A stretch of 7,984 nt of DNA, taken from NCBI GenBank assembly GCA_946187025.1, contig CAMHPM010000061.1, positions 1 to 7,984 on the forward strand, written 5' to 3'. Positions 5,573-7,984 of the stretch are shown here, piece after piece. The position numbers were made by a program, and so were the translations under genes. The notes below the pieces were generated by a model. The model ran no database searches. It was not told the DNA's origin and saw only the letters and a program-made list of their open reading frames with translations. Source of the stretch: an uncultured Prevotellaceae bacterium. Lineage in GTDB: Bacteria > Bacteroidota > Bacteroidia > Bacteroidales > Bacteroidaceae. Within the stretch, counting starts at the first letter, position 1, and every line of letters starts with the position of its first letter.

Positions 5573-7984
5573 ATGAGTAAAAGCGTAACACTCGTGGCAA
5601 TGCTGCTTGGCCTCGCTACCGGAGCTAAGGCACAAGTGGCAGTTGACACACTCTTGCAGTCTGACAACGCCGACTTCACCTTTACTGAGAGCCAGCTCGA
5701 CGACGACAACGACGCTGCCCAGACCGTATCGACGGTCACAGCCGCCGCCAGCGACCCCTATCAGTCGGAGGTAGGTTACCGCTTCAGCGCAATGCGATTC
5801 CGCACTCGTGCCTACGACAACATGTACAACCATGTTTACATGAACGGCCTCATGCTCAACGACCTTGAGCTGGGACGATTCTCGTACAGCATGATAGGCG
5901 GCATGAACGACGCCACACGCAACCAAGAAGGCGTGGTTGGCTTCGAGTACAACAACTTCAGCCTGGCACCTATCGGTGGTGCATCAAACATCAACACACG
6001 CGCATCGGCATTTGCCGCAGGCAAGAAAATCACACTCTCAGGCTGCAACCGCAACTACGTGGCACGCGGCATGTTCACCTATGCAACCGGTCTGATGGAC
6101 AACGGATGGGCCTTTGCAGGAACAATAGGCTACCGATGGGCTAAGCAAGGAGTGATTGAAGGTACATACTACAACTCACTGGCCTACTTCCTTGCCGCCG
6201 AAAAACAAATCAACGACCAGCACAGCATCTCGCTCGTCACATTCGGCTCACCAACCGAGCGCTCACAGCAAGGAGCATCGACCGAAGAAGCATACTGGCT
6301 GGCAAACTCACACTACTACAACCCATACTGGGGATATCAGGACGGCAAGAAGCGCAACTCACGTGTCGTACACGACTTCGAACCGACAGTAATCGCCACA
6401 TGGGACTGGAAAGTAGATGAAAACATGAAACTCATCACGTCGGCAGGAATGAAGTCGAGCCGCTACAGCAGCACAGCACTGGGATGGAACGGCGACGCCT
6501 ACGACCCACGCCCCGACTACTACAAAAACCTGCCATCGAGCATCTTCGACGTATATAACCTCGAGAAGAACAACCCCGAGTACCTGGGCGAAAACCCATA
6601 CTTCGTGTCGCAATGGCAAGACCTCTACGACTTCTGGACCGAGAGCAAAGCCAACCGCCAGATAAACTGGGACCGCATGTACTACGTCAACTCTGTTCAA
6701 AACCAGAACGGAGGCGAAGCACTCTACTATCAGGAACGCCGGCACAACAACCAGCTCGTATTCATGCTCAACTCAACATGGAACCACAACATCGACCTCA
6801 ACAACAAGTACAGCCTCGGCCTGCAACTCAACCACACCAAAGGTATGCACTACAAGACCATGGCCGACCTGTTGGGTGGCGACATATACTACGACTACGA
6901 CAAATTCTCGGCCAACGAATACGGACGCGGAACAGTGGAAAACCCCACACTTGCAGCCAACGACCTGCGCAACCCATACAAGCGCATTTACAAAGGCGAC
7001 AAGTTCGGCTACGACTACAACATAATCGTAAACAAAGCCAAGGCATGGGGACAATACCAATACACCGCAGGACGCATCAACGCCATGCTCGGAGCATACG
7101 GTGAAGGCACAACCATTGAACGCGACGGCAAGATGCAAAACGGACGCGCACCCGAAAACTCATACGGAAAAAGCGGAAAAGCAAAGTTCCTCGGAGGCGG
7201 AGCAAAAGCATTGCTCACAATACGCCCAATTGCCAACAACATCGTGACACTGGGAGCAGGATGGGACTCGCAAGCACCACTCGCACGCAACTCATTCGTG
7301 GCACCACGTATGCAAAACAACTTTGTTGACAACCTCACACTCGAAGACATCCTGAGCGGAGAACTCTCATGGCGATTCCGCTTCGGAAACCTCACTGGTA
7401 AGTTCACCGGATTCTACACCAAGTTCATGAACCAAGTAGAACAAACTGCATTCTACAACGACCAGGAAAACCGATTCACATACCTCACCATGTCGGGCAT
7501 CGACAAAGTACACTACGGCCTGGAAGGAGCACTCGTATATCAGGTCAACAGCCAGCTGTCGTTCAACCTCATGGGAACAGTGAGCGATGCCAAATACACC
7601 AACAACCCATACGCACAGGTCAACTACGAAGGCATGAACTCGACCACCAATGCCGAGCTCAACGAATGGATCAACCCAATCACCGGCGAGAACCAAGCCC
7701 TGCGCGTCATCATGAAAGACATCAAGGTAGGCAGCACACCACTCACAGCCCTGAGCCTCGGAGCCAACTACAACGTCAACAACTGGTTCCTCGAGATGAA
7801 CCTCAACTACTACAACCGCGTTTATGTGGGCTACTCAGCATACCGACGCCTGAGCAACATACTCACCAACTACACTGCCACAGGCGATGACAACGGACGC
7901 CCTGTCTTCAACATCGAAGACGATACCGAACGAAGCGGACAGCAAATACTGAACGAAGACGGAGGAATACTGTTCGACACCAAC
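5573..7984 (+). CDS. TonB-dependent outer-membrane receptor (partial, 3' end beyond window)
   Basis: An open frame of 804 codons starts at the ATG at 5573 and has no stop before the window ends. Residues 1-20 are a signal peptide (MSKSVTLVAMLLGL, cleavage AKA|Q). An acidic linker follows (about 22-50, with QLDDDND). The plug domain covers about 55-145: FRTRAYDNMYNHVYMNG (76-92), LNDLELG, MIGGMNDATRN and GGASNINTRAS (135-145). The rest is aromatic- and Asn-rich beta-barrel sequence, including APLARNSFVAPRMQNN and a MSGIDKVHYGLEGAL strand pair. It would take up a ligand across the outer membrane using TonB energy; the substrate is unknown. No N-terminal carboxypeptidase-like (SusC-type) extension is present, the plug following almost directly after the signal peptide, so this is not a classical SusC, and no SusD gene is visible. 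The start is supported by the signal peptide and the promoter 84 bases upstream. Codon use is strongly biased to C- and A-ending codons. Confidence 0.88.
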   Translation, partial: MSKSVTLVAMLLGLATGAKAQVAVDTLLQSDNADFTFTESQLDDDNDAAQTVSTVTAAASDPYQSEVGYRFSAMRFRTRAYDNMYNHVYMNGLMLNDLELGRFSYSMIGGMNDATRNQEGVVGFEYNNFSLAPIGGASNINTRASAFAAGKKITLSGCNRNYVARGMFTYATGLMDNGWAFAGTIGYRWAKQGVIEGTYYNSLAYFLAAEKQINDQHSISLVTFGSPTERSQQGASTEEAYWLANSHYYNPYWGYQDGKKRNSRVVHDFEPTVIATWDWKVDENMKLITSAGMKSSRYSSTALGWNGDAYDPRPDYYKNLPSSIFDVYNLEKNNPEYLGENPYFVSQWQDLYDFWTESKANRQINWDRMYYVNSVQNQNGGEALYYQERRHNNQLVFMLNSTWNHNIDLNNKYSLGLQLNHTKGMHYKTMADLLGGDIYYDYDKFSANEYGRGTVENPTLAANDLRNPYKRIYKGDKFGYDYNIIVNKAKAWGQYQYTAGRINAMLGAYGEGTTIERDGKMQNGRAPENSYGKSGKAKFLGGGAKALLTIRPIANNIVTLGAGWDSQAPLARNSFVAPRMQNNFVDNLTLEDILSGELSWRFRFGNLTGKFTGFYTKFMNQVEQTAFYNDQENRFTYLTMSGIDKVHYGLEGALVYQVNSQLSFNLMGTVSDAKYTNNPYAQVNYEGMNSTTNAELNEWINPITGENQALRVIMKDIKVGSTPLTALSLGANYNVNNWFLEMNLNYYNRVYVGYSAYRRLSNILTNYTATGDDNGRPVFNIEDDTERSGQQILNEDGGILFDTN

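Noticed and set aside
5555..5926. Antisense frames over the start of the receptor gene
   Set aside because: They oppose the signal peptide and plug domain of the receptor, are low in complexity (Val/Ala/Ser-rich) and have no promoter of their own.
5573..7984. Classical SusC receptor of a SusC/SusD pair
   Set aside because: The N-terminal carboxypeptidase-like domain is missing and no SusD-like sequence follows within the window; the downstream side cannot be seen, so this is only a provisional rejection.

Overview
The window looks like chromosomal DNA of a gut-type member of the Bacteroidales (Muribaculaceae- or Prevotella-like; the family-level guess is inference). Three things point there. 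Two start regions carry TAnnTTTG-type -7 promoter elements and AT-rich leaders without clear Shine-Dalgarno sites. The proteins are typical of the group: a secreted GH30 glycosidase with ricin-like domains, a BspA-type leucine-rich-repeat protein and a large TonB-dependent outer-membrane receptor. Two of the secreted proteins also end in the 'IYxxxGxxV...G-Y-I...K' type of tail common in these bacteria.

Layout from left to right: (1) the last 41 codons of a ROK-family sugar kinase, + strand, stop at 127; (2) a complete gene for a secreted GH30 glycoside hydrolase, 198-2708, + strand, with a beta-trefoil-like domain before the catalytic domain and a ricin-type domain after it; (3) a convergent intergenic region, 2709-2938, holding a 22-bp tandem repeat (about 3.8 copies) and a strong two-way terminator hairpin; (4) a complete BspA-like LRR_5 surface/secreted protein, - strand, 5332-2939; (5) a 240-bp divergent promoter region; (6) a TonB-dependent receptor, + strand, from 5573, still open at the window end after 804 codons.

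How the genes work together can only be inferred. The kinase and GH30 lie 70 bp apart in the same direction with no visible terminator or clear promoter between them. They could form a small sugar-use unit: extracellular cleavage of a beta-linked polysaccharide, possibly beta-1,6-galactan, then cytoplasmic phosphorylation of a sugar. The receptor is the kind of gate that imports oligosaccharides or other ligands, but no SusD partner is visible and it is in a separate transcription unit. The LRR protein is probably exported and may bind host or microbial surfaces. No mobile elements, CRISPR arrays, tRNA or rRNA genes were seen. I did not find a convincing new multi-gene system; the least explained element is the 22-bp repeat array at 2768-2855.
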